A DNA stretch of 64,000 nucleotides from Nocardia shimofusensis NBRC 100134. GTDB lineage: Bacteria; Actinomycetota; Actinomycetes; Mycobacteriales; Mycobacteriaceae. The position numbers and the translations under genes are program-made. The notes under the pieces were generated by a model. The model searched no databases. It saw only the letters and a program-made list of their open reading frames with translations, and had not been told where the DNA came from. Shown one piece after another: positions 10,097 through 18,947 of this stretch. Each line of letters starts with the position of its first letter. The stretch's first letter is position 1. The stretch spans positions 62,001 through 126,000 of the forward strand of contig NZ_BDBT01000010.1 of the NCBI RefSeq assembly GCF_001613125.1. Reading direction: 5' to 3'.

Positions 10097-10333
10097 TCAG
10101 CGCATCGCGCAGATCTGCCCGAGCAACGGCCCGTACGGGTTGTAACCGAGCGCCTGGATGATGGTGCCGATCACCGGCGCGCACAGCAGTGGATCGAGCA
10201 CCTCCGCCGACCCCGTGGACGACGATCCCGCGGGCACCGCGACCGGCGAGACCTGCATCGCCTGAGCCCCCGCATTCGCCGCGGGCCCCAGCAATGCGGC
10301 CACCAGCACGACAGCGGCGACGGACTTTCTCAT
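10097..10333 (-). CDS. Small secreted protein, 78 aa
   Basis: The frame is open far upstream, but a good signal peptide starts at ATG 10333 (MRKSVAAVVLVAALLGPAAN ... AGAQA), with AAGGGG about 6 bases upstream. The mature part is about 53 aa with two cysteines (DPLLCAPVIG and GQICAMR) that could pair, and a GYNPYGPL segment. It resembles the small exported proteins common in nocardiae; function unknown. Confidence 0.75.
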   Translation of the reverse strand: MRKSVAAVVLVAALLGPAANAGAQAMQVSPVAVPAGSSSTGSAEVLDPLLCAPVIGTIIQALGYNPYGPLLGQICAMR

Positions 10334-10537
10334 ACACACCCCTTCGATGAAACAAACTCGCGCGCCAGAGGTTATGCGTCCGAACGGTGTTGCGCCAGTG
10401 TCGATTCGACCGAACTCGGGGATACGACAACTCACGGCGCCCAGCAAAGTCCGACGACAAGATGGGAACATATGTTCGAAACATGAGAACACTGGCAAAT
10501 ACTGGACTTCACTGGAATATCTGGATAATCTCGCCTC

Positions 10538-11347
10538 GTGCCAGACACCGCCCAGCAATTGGAGGACCGCATCGCGGAATTGCGCGCCTCCGTCCGGCGC
10601 GCGGTGTCCGCCGGTGACCGCGTCGGCGCCCGGCAACTGCGCGCCGAACTCCGGCAGGCCGAGAACGCCTGGGAAGACGCGGTTCTCGGTATCGAACTCG
10701 AGGACGAGCCCGTCGAGCCCGCGCCGGCCGTCCCGGTCCGCGAACACGTGCACCGCGCCCTGACCCTGCTCGGCGCCCCCGCCACACCGAAACTGGTGCT
10801 CGGCGTCCACGAGGCGTTCTTCTCCGGTGAACTGATCCCCGCCCGCCTGACCAGCCTGCGCCGCGACGAGGAGCGCTCGTTTCGCTCCGCCCCGCAGGCC
10901 CGCCCGTATTACATCTGCTCGGCGCTCACCACCGACCTGCTGGCGCCCGCGCGCGGCCTGCTCGCGGTCAGCACCTGGCCGCTGGACAAGCGCATGATCG
11001 GCCCGCTCAGTCCGCGAGTAGACCTGCTGAACTGCACGATCCGGCTCGCCGAACACATGGCCGCGCAACCGTCCACCGACCGCCGCGCCCAGCGCGTGCT
11101 GTGGAAGCTGGCGATCTCGATCCCCGGCGTGCGCGGTGGCCCCGACACCATCGACCACGCGGACGTCATCGACTGCGCGACGCGCGAACTGTCCGTCCAC
11201 CAGGCCGAGGACGCGGCCCGGCGCGCCGAGGCCGCGCAACGGGCGAACAATCGACTCGATCACACCGCCCAGCTGTTCGGAGTTCGTCTGGGCATCGCCG
11301 ACAGGCAGGCCGACATGGCCGACACGCGACGGAAAGAGGTGGGATGA
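10538..11347 (+). CDS. Unknown protein, first gene of nuclease-helicase operon
   Basis: 269-aa soluble protein. An N-terminal coiled coil (residues about 3-50, QQLEDRIAELRASVRRAV) is followed by a probable winged-helix-like region (VHRALTLLGAPATPKLVLGV, then IPARLTSLRRDEERSF and RPYYICSAL) and a C-terminal charged helix. This could bind DNA or tether the complex, but no specific family is recognised. The GTG at 10538 has only a weak upstream signal. Its TGA overlaps the ATG of the nuclease gene, so all four genes up to 15211 are one translationally linked operon. I infer a regulatory or scaffolding role. Confidence 0.75.
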   Translation: MPDTAQQLEDRIAELRASVRRAVSAGDRVGARQLRAELRQAENAWEDAVLGIELEDEPVEPAPAVPVREHVHRALTLLGAPATPKLVLGVHEAFFSGELIPARLTSLRRDEERSFRSAPQARPYYICSALTTDLLAPARGLLAVSTWPLDKRMIGPLSPRVDLLNCTIRLAEHMAAQPSTDRRAQRVLWKLAISIPGVRGGPDTIDHADVIDCATRELSVHQAEDAARRAEAAQRANNRLDHTAQLFGVRLGIADRQADMADTRRKEVG

Positions 11348-12432
11348 ACACACTTTCGGCACGGCTGGACGAACTGCGTGGTGCGGCGCCGGCGTGCCGT
11401 CACAACGCCAGGACGATCGCGGCGTTGACGGCGAATCCCGGGTGCACCCGGCGCGCGCTGCTCGACGCCGCGGCGGTCGACAAGGCCGCCGTCGCACGCC
11501 ATCTCGGCTTCCCGCCGACCTTCGGCCAGTCCCAGTTCGCGATCACCCGAGGCAACGCCTTCGAGGCGATGGTCAAGGCCAACGGCTGCGCCGATCTGCT
11601 CGCGCTGCTGCGCGAGCGGCTGGACCTGACCATTCCCGAGGTCGCCTACCACAACCTCGAGGCCGTCGGCGACAACACCTCCAACGCCATCCGCTACCGC
11701 CGCACCCGCCAGCTGTTCGAGCAGGCCGTGGATTCCGGCGAGGGCACGCTGTTCGACCACCCGATGCTGCGCCTGGAAATCGCCGGAGCCACCGCGTATC
11801 TGGAACCGGATGTGGTGGCGCTGCGCCTCGGCGGCCAGTTCCACGTCGTGGAGATCAAGTCGTTCCCGGTCGTCGACGGCCAGGCCGATCCGGCCCAGGT
11901 CGCCGCCGCCGCGCGCCAGTCCGCGGTCTACGTGATCGCGCTGCGCGAGCTGATGCGCGAGATCGGCGCGGACCCGGAGAAACTGGTCTCGCACAATGTG
12001 ATCCTGGTGTGCACCACGGATTTCAGCAACCGTCCGACCGCCGAATTGGTCGATCTGCGCAAACAGATCGCGGTGGTCTCCCGCCAGCTCTCCCGCCTCA
12101 CCTCGATCGACCAGCTGGTCCGAACCCTGCCCGAGGACGCCAGTTTCGCCCTCGGTGATCAACTCGCCGACACCCTCGCCGACATCCCCGCCCGCTACGC
12201 CCCCGACTGCATGTCGACCTGCGAACTGGCCTTCGCCTGCCGCGACGAGGCCCGCTCCCAGGGCTGCGTCGACGTGCTCGGCCGCACCGTCTGCGACGAC
12301 CTCGGCGGCCTGGACAACATCGACGTGGTCTTGTCCCTGGCCGAGGGATCGCTGGAACTGGGCGAGGAATTCGCCGACATCACCGAGGTCCTGCGGCAGG
12401 CGCACCGGCTGCGCCTGGAGATCGCCGGATGA
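11344..12432 (+). CDS. Cas4/Dna2-type Fe-S PD-(D/E)XK nuclease
   Basis: 362-aa predicted nuclease of the RecB-like family. The Fe-S arrangement is split around the catalytic core as in Cas4, AddB and Dna2: C34 in NPGCTRRALLD, then C289, C293 and C299 in CMSTCELAFAC. The core shows D156 (LEPDVV), E170 and K172 (VVEIKSF) and the Q192-x3-Y196 motif (RQSAVY); the early His-containing motif appears as RGNAFE. Metal-dependent cleavage of single-stranded or flapped DNA is expected from the family. The ATG at 11344 overlaps the previous stop (ATGA), and its own stop overlaps the next ATG. No cas genes or repeats are nearby, so a CRISPR adaptation role is unlikely. Confidence 0.88.
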   Translation: MNTLSARLDELRGAAPACRHNARTIAALTANPGCTRRALLDAAAVDKAAVARHLGFPPTFGQSQFAITRGNAFEAMVKANGCADLLALLRERLDLTIPEVAYHNLEAVGDNTSNAIRYRRTRQLFEQAVDSGEGTLFDHPMLRLEIAGATAYLEPDVVALRLGGQFHVVEIKSFPVVDGQADPAQVAAAARQSAVYVIALRELMREIGADPEKLVSHNVILVCTTDFSNRPTAELVDLRKQIAVVSRQLSRLTSIDQLVRTLPEDASFALGDQLADTLADIPARYAPDCMSTCELAFACRDEARSQGCVDVLGRTVCDDLGGLDNIDVVLSLAEGSLELGEEFADITEVLRQAHRLRLEIAG

Positions 12433-13904
12433 GCGTGCTGACCGCGCTGGCCCGCATGGAAGCGATGCGGGCCGGGCGCGCCCAGCCGATCGCCGACCTC
12501 TGCCACACCCACCTCTCCGACCGCCCGCTGGTCATGATCCCGCTCAAGCTCGCCGGTGAGGCCGCCGCGCCCCTGGCGATCATGATCGGCTCGACCCCCG
12601 CGACCCCGCGCCTGCTGATCGTCCCCCAACCCCGCGACCGCGTCCTGCGCCTGCGCTTCATCGCCGACCTCGCCGACATCCTGCTGCCCTACATCACCGG
12701 GCACACCCTCGAAACCGAGGAACGCACCAACAAAGCGGGCGAGACCTACCTGCGCTGCCTGGACGCCCCACAACTGTGGGTGCCCAATACCGGCGGCATC
12801 GAATTCCTCGGCCTGCTCGGCCGCTCGGTGCGCTTCCACCGCACCGACGGCGACAATCCCGTCCCCGCCTCCATCCCCCTGCTCGGCCGCTGGCTCACCT
12901 GGTTCCGTGACCGCGCCGAGCACCCCGGCTCCAGCGTCGCGCTGCCCATGACCTCGGTGCTGTCCGCGCACTGGGCCAGCGGCCAATCCCCGCTCGAGGA
13001 CGCCAATCTCGCCGCACTGCTCGGCTGGATCGCGCCCCCGCCCGGCCGCACCGGTCAAGAAGCCGCCGCCCGCGCCGAGGACCCGCTCTCGGTCCCGCCC
13101 GCGGGCCCCGTCACCGACCCCGGCTTCGACAACGAGGAACTCGCACCGCTGATCGCCTCCTACGACGAGGCGATCGACGAGTCCGCGCGCTCGGTCGCGG
13201 TCCAGCGCATCGAACGCGCCCTGCACAAACAGATCGAACCCACCTGGCAACTGATGTGGCAGGGCATGTCGCTGCTGCGCGCCCTGCCCTCCGCCCCGCA
13301 CACCGAAGGCCGCTGGTCCGACGACATCGCCGCCTTCTCCTACTTCCTCGACACCATCCCCGAAGGCACCCCGCAACCCCGACGCGACTCCGCGGTCTCG
13401 GCCGCCCGCCGCCTGCTCGACCGCGAACGCGCCCTCGAACGCTACGATGCCGAACGCGCCTTCGACGACCCCCGCGTCATGCTCGAACACCGTTTGGCCG
13501 GAACGGCTTTCACCGGCACCGTGGTCGACGTCAAGCCCACCCGCACCGAAGCCAAGGGCTCCCGCAAAGTCCTGCGCCCCCATCTGCGGGTCCGGACCAG
13601 CGATCCCTTCACCGCCGTCCCCGGCGAAAAGCTCTGCAATATCAACCATCCCAAGCAGTCCGGCACCGTCCTCGAGGTCGACGGCGACACCATCGCGCTG
13701 GAACTGTCCGGCGGCATGGGCCGCAAACTCGTTCCCGACCCCGGCACCGTCCCCGAACTCGACACAGGCATCGGCTTCGCCCGCTTCACTCCCGGCGGCT
13801 CGTCGCGCCCCCCGAAACTGCCCACCCGTGAGGAAACTCCCTGGACCCACGGCGGCCCGCCGCCGGAATGGGTGCCCACCGCGGACACCTTCGAGGAACT
13901 GTGA
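12429..13904 (+). CDS. Unknown protein between nuclease and helicase, possible beta-barrel tail
   Basis: 491 aa, no recognised family. The N-terminal third is mixed alpha/beta (RPLVMIPLKLAG, LLIVPQPRDRVLRLRF), the middle is helical, and the C-terminal part from about residue 355 looks like a small beta-barrel (FTGTVVDVKPTRTE, LRPHLRVRTSDPF, SGTVLEVDGDTIALELSGG). In Dna2 and related SF1B helicases a beta-barrel lies between the nuclease and the motor; here a barrel-like protein is encoded exactly between those genes. It starts with an ATGA overlap and ends with TGATG into the helicase gene. The structural reading is an inference from sequence pattern only. Confidence 0.8.
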   Translation: MSVLTALARMEAMRAGRAQPIADLCHTHLSDRPLVMIPLKLAGEAAAPLAIMIGSTPATPRLLIVPQPRDRVLRLRFIADLADILLPYITGHTLETEERTNKAGETYLRCLDAPQLWVPNTGGIEFLGLLGRSVRFHRTDGDNPVPASIPLLGRWLTWFRDRAEHPGSSVALPMTSVLSAHWASGQSPLEDANLAALLGWIAPPPGRTGQEAAARAEDPLSVPPAGPVTDPGFDNEELAPLIASYDEAIDESARSVAVQRIERALHKQIEPTWQLMWQGMSLLRALPSAPHTEGRWSDDIAAFSYFLDTIPEGTPQPRRDSAVSAARRLLDRERALERYDAERAFDDPRVMLEHRLAGTAFTGTVVDVKPTRTEAKGSRKVLRPHLRVRTSDPFTAVPGEKLCNINHPKQSGTVLEVDGDTIALELSGGMGRKLVPDPGTVPELDTGIGFARFTPGGSSRPPKLPTREETPWTHGGPPPEWVPTADTFEEL

Positions 13905-15211
13905 TGACCACCGACACCGCCCGCGCCGCCGACACCGCCGTCGCGGGCATCCTCACCGACCTCGCCACCTCCACCAACCGGGCCATCGTCGTCGACTCCC
14001 CGCCCGGCGCGGGCAAATCCACCCTCGTGGTCAAGGCCGCCCGCCAGCTCGCCGAATCCGGCGAGCAGCACATGATCGTCGCCCAGACCAACGAACAGGT
14101 CGACGACCTCATCGAACGCCTCGCCATCGCCGACCCCGGCCTCGCCATCGGCCGCGTCTCGGCGGCCGGCTACCTGCCGTCGGAGCGCATCACCCGCCCG
14201 AATGTGACCGTGGCGCAGAAGGTCACCGACCTGGCCGACCGCACCGTCGTCATCGGCACCGCCGCCAAATGGGCCACCATCGAGGAAGGCCGGTGGCAGC
14301 ACGCCATCATCGACGAGGCCTACCAGATGCGCAGTGACATGCTCCTGCGCATCGCCAACCGCTTCGACCGCGGCCTGTTCGTCGGCGACCCCGGCCAGCT
14401 CGACCCCTTCGCCACCGTCGACACCGGCCGCTGGGCGGGCCTGACCTGGGACCCCACCACCAGCGCCGTCTCGGTCATGCTCGCCAACAACCCCGACATC
14501 CGCCCACACAGCCTGCCCGTCTCCTGGCGCCTGTCGGCCACCGCCGCCCCCGTCGTCTCCGCCGCCTTCTACCCTTTCAACGAATTCCGCGCCGGCACCG
14601 ACCCCGCCGCCCGCACCCTCACCTACTCCGCCCGCGGCCTGCGCACCCCCGTCGACGCCGTCCTCGACGAAGCCGCCGACCACGGCTGGGGCTGGTACGA
14701 ACTCCCCGCCCGCCACGCCCTGCGCACCGACAGCGAGGCCATCCGCGCCGTCGCCGACATCACCCGCCGCCTGCTCGAACGCGCCCCCACCGCGCACTCC
14801 GAACAGGGCACCCACACCGTCACCATCGACCGCGTCGCCATCGGCACCGCCCACCGCGACCAGGCCGAGGCCATCCGCACGGCCCTGCGCGGCACCCCCG
14901 CCGAAGCGGTCACCGTCGACACGGCCAACCGCCTGCAGGGGCGCGAGTACGACGTCACCGTGGTGCTGCATCCACTGTCCGGCCGCCGCGACGCGAGCGC
15001 CTTCCACCTGGAGGCCGGGCGCCTGTGCGTGCTGGCCTCCCGCCACCGGCACGCCTGCATCATGGTGGGTCGGGCCGGTATTCCCGAACTCCTCGACGCA
15101 CACCCGTCGGCCGAGCCGGTGCACCTCGGCGTGCCGGTCAAGTTCCCCGATGGGTGGGAGGCGAATCAGGCGATCCTGAGCCGGCTCGAGCAGCATCGCG
15201 TGCGCGCGTGA
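13904..15211 (+). CDS. Upf1/Dna2-type SF1 DNA helicase
   Basis: 435-aa helicase motor. Motifs in order: Walker A SPPGAGKST (residues 32-40), Ia (AQTNEQVDDL), Walker B IIDEAY (135-140), III GDPGQLDPF (161-169), IV SWRLSAT, V VDTANRLQGREYDVTVVL and VI LASRHRHACIMVGR. GDPxQLxP and the VDTxxxxQGxExD form are typical of the Upf1/Dna2 branch rather than UvrD. The ATG at 13904 shares bases with the previous TGA; an in-frame ATG at 13868 would add 12 unlikely residues. It lacks its own nuclease or barrel insertion, consistent with those parts being supplied by the two upstream genes. Confidence 0.88.
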   Translation: MTTDTARAADTAVAGILTDLATSTNRAIVVDSPPGAGKSTLVVKAARQLAESGEQHMIVAQTNEQVDDLIERLAIADPGLAIGRVSAAGYLPSERITRPNVTVAQKVTDLADRTVVIGTAAKWATIEEGRWQHAIIDEAYQMRSDMLLRIANRFDRGLFVGDPGQLDPFATVDTGRWAGLTWDPTTSAVSVMLANNPDIRPHSLPVSWRLSATAAPVVSAAFYPFNEFRAGTDPAARTLTYSARGLRTPVDAVLDEAADHGWGWYELPARHALRTDSEAIRAVADITRRLLERAPTAHSEQGTHTVTIDRVAIGTAHRDQAEAIRTALRGTPAEAVTVDTANRLQGREYDVTVVLHPLSGRRDASAFHLEAGRLCVLASRHRHACIMVGRAGIPELLDAHPSAEPVHLGVPVKFPDGWEANQAILSRLEQHRVRA

Positions 15212-15559
15212 CCGATCGAATTCCTCGAGACATCTCAACCGTTCGAAACGGGCGCGGGAATTGATCGCTGCCAAGGGTTTCGACACCACCGGCACGGTGC
15301 TTGCCTGTTACCGCGGCGCGGACTCGACGAGAATCTCCGCGCCGTCGGCACCGCCGCCGGCGAGGGCCAGGGGATCCACGAACTCCGCTGCTCATCGACC
15401 TGTCCACCCTCTACTCGGCCCCCGGACAGGGGCCGTTCCCCGGGTACACCGCGCGATCCGCCCGACGACCGCCGGTGCGGTGACCTTCGGCCCTTCTCGG
15501 CCCGCACGTCCCCTCCTAGCGTCGATGTCGAGGAAAGCTCTCGGAAAGAGAGGAACGGT
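15212..15559. other. Intergenic stretch without a supported gene
   Basis: No frame here has convincing coding character, and no repeat or strong hairpin was found. It separates the helicase operon from the DUF6448 gene, whose promoter must lie in it or just upstream of the AGAGAGGA ribosome binding site near 15548. Confidence 0.5.
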
Positions 15560-16087
15560 ATGCCTCCGCACTGTGACTCACTCGACGGTCCCGTCGTTTC
15601 CGCGGCTCGACAGGCACTCGACACCGCCGAGGTGACCCGCGTTCTGCCGTTCGTTCCCGCCGAAGCGGAAGCCGAGGTCCGCGCGGCGTTCGACCGGGTC
15701 ATGCCGCTGCGCGACACCGGCGCTCAGGCCGCCCGCGAGCTCGCCGAACTCTGGTTCTTCGAAACCGTCGTCCGACTGCACCGCGCCGGCGAAGGCGCCC
15801 CCTACACCGGACTGAAACCCGCTGGGCTGTCGGTCGGTCCGGTGATCCCGCTGGCCGAGCGCGCGATCGAATCCGGCGAGAGCCGACAGCTGACCGACTT
15901 CCTGAGCAACGTTCTGCGCGACGAACTGAAGCACCGCCTCGACACCGTCCGCGGGCTGGCCGCGCACCGAGCCCTGTCCGTGGCCGACGACCGGCGGTAC
16001 GTGCAGGCCATGCTCGGCTACCAGGTCTACAGCCACCATCTCTACACAGCGATGCGGGCCCACGATCACCACGAGGAACAGAGATAG
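15560..16087 (+). CDS. DUF6448 family protein
   Basis: 175-aa cytosolic protein. It starts with MPPHCDSLDGPVV and contains WFFETVVRLHRAGEGAPYTG and LKPAGLSVGPVIPLAE, the hallmark blocks of the DUF6448 family. Several conserved His, Cys and acidic residues (HCD near the start, DELKHR, HHLYTAMRAHDHH) suggest a metal-binding helical protein. ATG 15560 has AGAGAGGA just upstream. Family function is unknown. Confidence 0.8.
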   Translation: MPPHCDSLDGPVVSAARQALDTAEVTRVLPFVPAEAEAEVRAAFDRVMPLRDTGAQAARELAELWFFETVVRLHRAGEGAPYTGLKPAGLSVGPVIPLAERAIESGESRQLTDFLSNVLRDELKHRLDTVRGLAAHRALSVADDRRYVQAMLGYQVYSHHLYTAMRAHDHHEEQR

Positions 16088-16169
16088 CTATCTGATTGCT
16101 TTCCGGCGCGGCGCCCGGCAGCAGCGGTAGCCTGAGTCCGGCAGCCAGCAACCAGACCTAGGAGCCGCT

Positions 16170-16535
16170 ATGAGCGGTAGGTACCTCGGAATCGCCGCCG
16201 CGTCGGCGTTCACCGCCCTGCTGATCCTCCCCGCCACCGGCGCCGCGGCCCTCGCGCCGCCCGTGGCGACCGGCGCCGCGGGCGTGGCCCAGCCGGTATC
16301 CCAGCAATCGCCCCCGCCGCCGGACACGGGCCCCTATGTTGTGCAATGCCTGAACGGCGACTCCGGCATGGCCAGGTGGAGCAACGGCCAGACGGGCTAC
16401 TCCGAATGGTGCATGAACGGAAACGGCGGCCCGCACGGCCCCGACGGGTACGGTCCGCTCGGCCCGGTGGAGCCCGGTCTGCCGGGTGGGCCGCCGACGC
16501 CCGGCGGGCCGATGCAGCCGGGCATACCGTTCTGA
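16170..16535 (+). CDS. Secreted Pro/Gly-rich protein, 121 aa
   Basis: Exported protein with an N-terminal signal sequence (MSGRYLGIAAASAFTALLIL, cleavage probable near GAAA-LA), a short domain with two cysteines (VVQCLNGDSG, YSEWCMNGNGG) and a low-complexity tail of repeated GPxxPGxPG. AGGAG at 16160 sets the ATG at 16170. No family recognised; it looks like a cell-envelope or extracellular small protein. Confidence 0.75.
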   Translation: MSGRYLGIAAASAFTALLILPATGAAALAPPVATGAAGVAQPVSQQSPPPPDTGPYVVQCLNGDSGMARWSNGQTGYSEWCMNGNGGPHGPDGYGPLGPVEPGLPGGPPTPGGPMQPGIPF

Positions 16536-16552
16536 CGGTCCAGCACCATCGG

Positions 16553-16609
16553 CCTCAGCCCACCATGTCTTCCTCAGCCCACCATGTCTACCTCAGCCCA
16601 CCATGTCTT
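16553..16609. repeat. Three tandem copies of a 19-bp unit
   Basis: The unit CCTCAGCCCACCATGTCTT occurs at 16553-16571, 16572-16590 (one change, last base A) and 16591-16609. It lies after the stop of the secreted protein and before the end of the convergent sigma factor gene, outside any supported gene. Function unknown. Confidence 0.9.
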
Positions 16610-16760
16610 CGACGAGGTCGACAACTCGACGCGTGCCGCCACCGCCGGTGCCGCTGCCCGCCACTCTGCCGACCGGCGGGCGCGTTGCGGATCGCTGACG
16701 AGCGTCCGCGGGCGTCCCCGCCGATGTTGTAGAGCGGCGCCAGGGGCGCGCGCACGGCGA

Positions 16761-17966
16761 TCAGTACCGTTCGAGCACGTCCCTCGCCTCGATGAGGAAT
16801 CGCCGTTCGGCGCCGTCGTGTGAAAGATCGATCGCGCGGGTGTACGCGACGCGGGCTTCTTCCACACGGCCGAGCGACGCGCACAGATGAGCGCGGACCG
16901 CCCAGGCAGGCTGGAAGCGCCGGTCGTCGACTTCGGCGTCCAGGATCTCCAGCCCCGCGGCGGGCCCGTGGACGCGGGCGGTCGCGGCGGCGAGCGAGGT
17001 CGCACTGCCGAGCGTGGGGGCGAGCCGATGCAGCGCGCGGTGGGCCTCGAGGATGACGGCCGGGTCGGCCCCCGCGCCTTCGGCGGCTTGGACAGCGGCT
17101 TCGAGCTGATAGCGACCGAGCGTGCCGAACGAGTGCGCGCGCCGCAGATGGGCGTGTCCCCGGGCGACGAGTGCGGCGTCCCACAGTCCGCGGTCCTGCA
17201 GTTCCAACGGAACGTACCGTCCGTCGGCATCACGACGCGCGGGTGCGCGAGCCGTGCACAGATCGATGAGAGCCGCGAGCCCGTGTGCTTCGGGATCGTC
17301 GGGCAGCACCTCCGTGAGCACTTCGGCCAGATACAGCGCCTCGCCGGTCAGCGACTCGTGCAGCTCCCGCCCGGTGCTGTGCCAGTCGATGGCGAAGGCG
17401 CCGTAGACCGCGGCGAGGACGGCATCGACCCGTGCGGGCAGCTCCGCGCGGTCGGGCACCCGGAAGGGAATGCGCGCCTGCCTGATTCGCTTCTTCGCCC
17501 TGGTCAGCCGAGCCGCCACCGTCGTCTTGGGCACGGCGAACGCCCGGCCGATCTGTTCGGCCGTGCAGCCGAGCAGGGTGTTGAGCATCAACGGAGTCCG
17601 GGTCATGGGGTCGATCGCCGGATGCGCGCAGACGAACATCAGCTCGAGCCGCCGGTCCTCCAGCGCGTCCGGATCGATCCGGTCCAGCAGGCCGGGATCG
17701 TGACGCTGCGGGTCGAGCGTGACGGTGCGGCGCGCGGGCGCGCCCGCGGTGACATCGCGGACGCGATTGCGCGCCACGGTCAGCAACCAAGCGTCCGGGT
17801 TGGCAGGCACGCCGTCCACCGGCCAGGTGCGCACCGCGCGTTCGAAGGCGTCGGCGAGCGCGTCCTCGGCCGTCGTGACATCACCACAGCGGGCCGCGAG
17901 CAGCGCCAGCAACCGGCCGTAGGACGTGCGGGCCGCCTCGGCGGCCCTCGACGCCGCATCGGTCAC
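16761..17966 (-). CDS. ECF42-type RNA polymerase sigma factor
   Basis: 401-aa extracytoplasmic-function sigma factor. Region 2 is in AEDALADAFERAVRTWP and NPDAWLLTVARNRVRD; region 4 is in TAEQIGRAFAVPKTTVAARL. The long C-terminal part (DUF6596, helical/TPR-like, residues about 190-400) defines the ECF42 group. The GTG start at 17966 overlaps the stop of the upstream YCII gene (GTGA); an in-frame ATG at 17975 is an alternative. ECF42 genes are known to pair with DGPF/YCII-domain genes, exactly as here, and the C-terminal extension is thought to control activity in place of a classical anti-sigma factor. Confidence 0.9.
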   Translation of the reverse strand: MTDAASRAAEAARTSYGRLLALLAARCGDVTTAEDALADAFERAVRTWPVDGVPANPDAWLLTVARNRVRDVTAGAPARRTVTLDPQRHDPGLLDRIDPDALEDRRLELMFVCAHPAIDPMTRTPLMLNTLLGCTAEQIGRAFAVPKTTVAARLTRAKKRIRQARIPFRVPDRAELPARVDAVLAAVYGAFAIDWHSTGRELHESLTGEALYLAEVLTEVLPDDPEAHGLAALIDLCTARAPARRDADGRYVPLELQDRGLWDAALVARGHAHLRRAHSFGTLGRYQLEAAVQAAEGAGADPAVILEAHRALHRLAPTLGSATSLAAATARVHGPAAGLEILDAEVDDRRFQPAWAVRAHLCASLGRVEEARVAYTRAIDLSHDGAERRFLIEARDVLERY

Positions 17967-18334
17967 GCCGTCCATTCCCCGGCGATGCACGAGGTCGCGA
18001 CCGGCCGCACCTCCAACATCGCGTAACTCGCCGCCGGGCACTTCTCCGCCCACCCGAGCGCGGCGTCCAGATCCGGCACGTCCACGACGAACACCCCGGC
18101 CAGCGCTTCCTTCGTCGCCGCGAACGGCCCGTCCTGCACCTGCAACGACCCGGTGCGCCGCGTCACCGTGGTCGTCGCCGCCTGGCACGCGAGGATGTCG
18201 GCGCCGACCAGCACACCGGCCTCCTGCAACGCGCGCCCGTACGCGCCGAACGCCCGCTGCATCTCCTCGATCGCCTCCGCCGGGATCTCGCCCTCGGCCG
18301 GCTCCTCGTTGTGGATCAGAAACGCGTATCGCAT
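17963..18334 (-). CDS. YCII/DGPF-domain protein, ECF42 partner
   Basis: 123-aa single-domain protein of the YCII-related (DGPF) family, visible from MRYAFLIHNEE at the start, the DGPFAATKEALAGVFVVDVP block and the helix DLDAALGWAEKCPAA. The conserved His8 and the Asp of DGPF are present; in the family these residues line a putative active site. ATG 18334 has AAGGAGAG upstream. It is the first gene of a two-gene unit with the sigma factor and is a likely target of its regulon. Confidence 0.9.
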   Translation of the reverse strand: MRYAFLIHNEEPAEGEIPAEAIEEMQRAFGAYGRALQEAGVLVGADILACQAATTTVTRRTGSLQVQDGPFAATKEALAGVFVVDVPDLDAALGWAEKCPAASYAMLEVRPVATSCIAGEWTA

Positions 18335-18449
18335 CGGTCTCTCCTTCGTCGGGGGCCGGATTCAGTATCCGCGCCATCGAGAAGATGACGATCGAGCGCG
18401 GGCCGAATCGACGGCGTCGATTGATCCGCTCGTCTACGACCTGACAGCC

Positions 18450-18938
18450 ATGCGCGGCCGCCTTGCGCCGCTACCGTCGGTACCGCCGCCCCCGCCGAGG
18501 CCGGTCCCGCCCGAACCGCCGGACGGCTCGGTGGTCCGGTTCACCCGAGGCGGTCGATACACCTATGTCGCGGTCCGCCGCGGTAGATTCTGGGAGACGA
18601 CCTCGTCAACGAGCGGTTCGGTCGATGAAGTGATGACCTGGCCCGACCTCGCCACTCGAGTCCGCGCGTTCGAGATCGCCGCCGACTGGGCTCAGGTCGC
18701 ACCGCAGGGGGACCATCGGAGTCTCGAATCCGGGGCCGTAGTCCGCTTCACGATCGGCACGCACTACCTGGCGGCACTCAATATCGACACCTACGGCCAA
18801 GCGCAAGGCGACTGGTACACCACCGTCACCGGGCACACCGCCGCAAGCCTGCCCCTCGGCGACCTGGCCGATTGGTCCGAGATCGCCGACCACGGCACGC
18901 ACGTTCAGATCGCCACGGCATGGCGCCGGCTCCCCTGA
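18450..18938 (+). CDS. Hypothetical protein with two internal repeats
   Basis: 162 aa. After a Pro-rich start (PSVPPPPPRPVPPEPP) the protein has two copies of a beta-rich unit: GSVVRFTRGGRYTYVAVRRG ... WPDLATRV and GAVVRFTIGTHYLAALNIDT ... LGDLADW. Each unit has a VVRF strand, a W-x-T-T core and an acidic-Leu ending, so a duplicated small barrel is likely. ATG 18450 is used because upstream codons overlap the divergent YCII gene. No family recognised. Confidence 0.65.
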   Translation: MRGRLAPLPSVPPPPPRPVPPEPPDGSVVRFTRGGRYTYVAVRRGRFWETTSSTSGSVDEVMTWPDLATRVRAFEIAADWAQVAPQGDHRSLESGAVVRFTIGTHYLAALNIDTYGQAQGDWYTTVTGHTAASLPLGDLADWSEIADHGTHVQIATAWRRLP

Positions 18939-18947
18939 CCTGGCGGA

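Noticed and set aside
11344..12432. Cas4 nuclease implying a CRISPR locus
   Set aside because: No repeat-spacer array and no other cas gene in the window; the neighbours are a helicase and unknown proteins, so a Dna2-like role is more likely.
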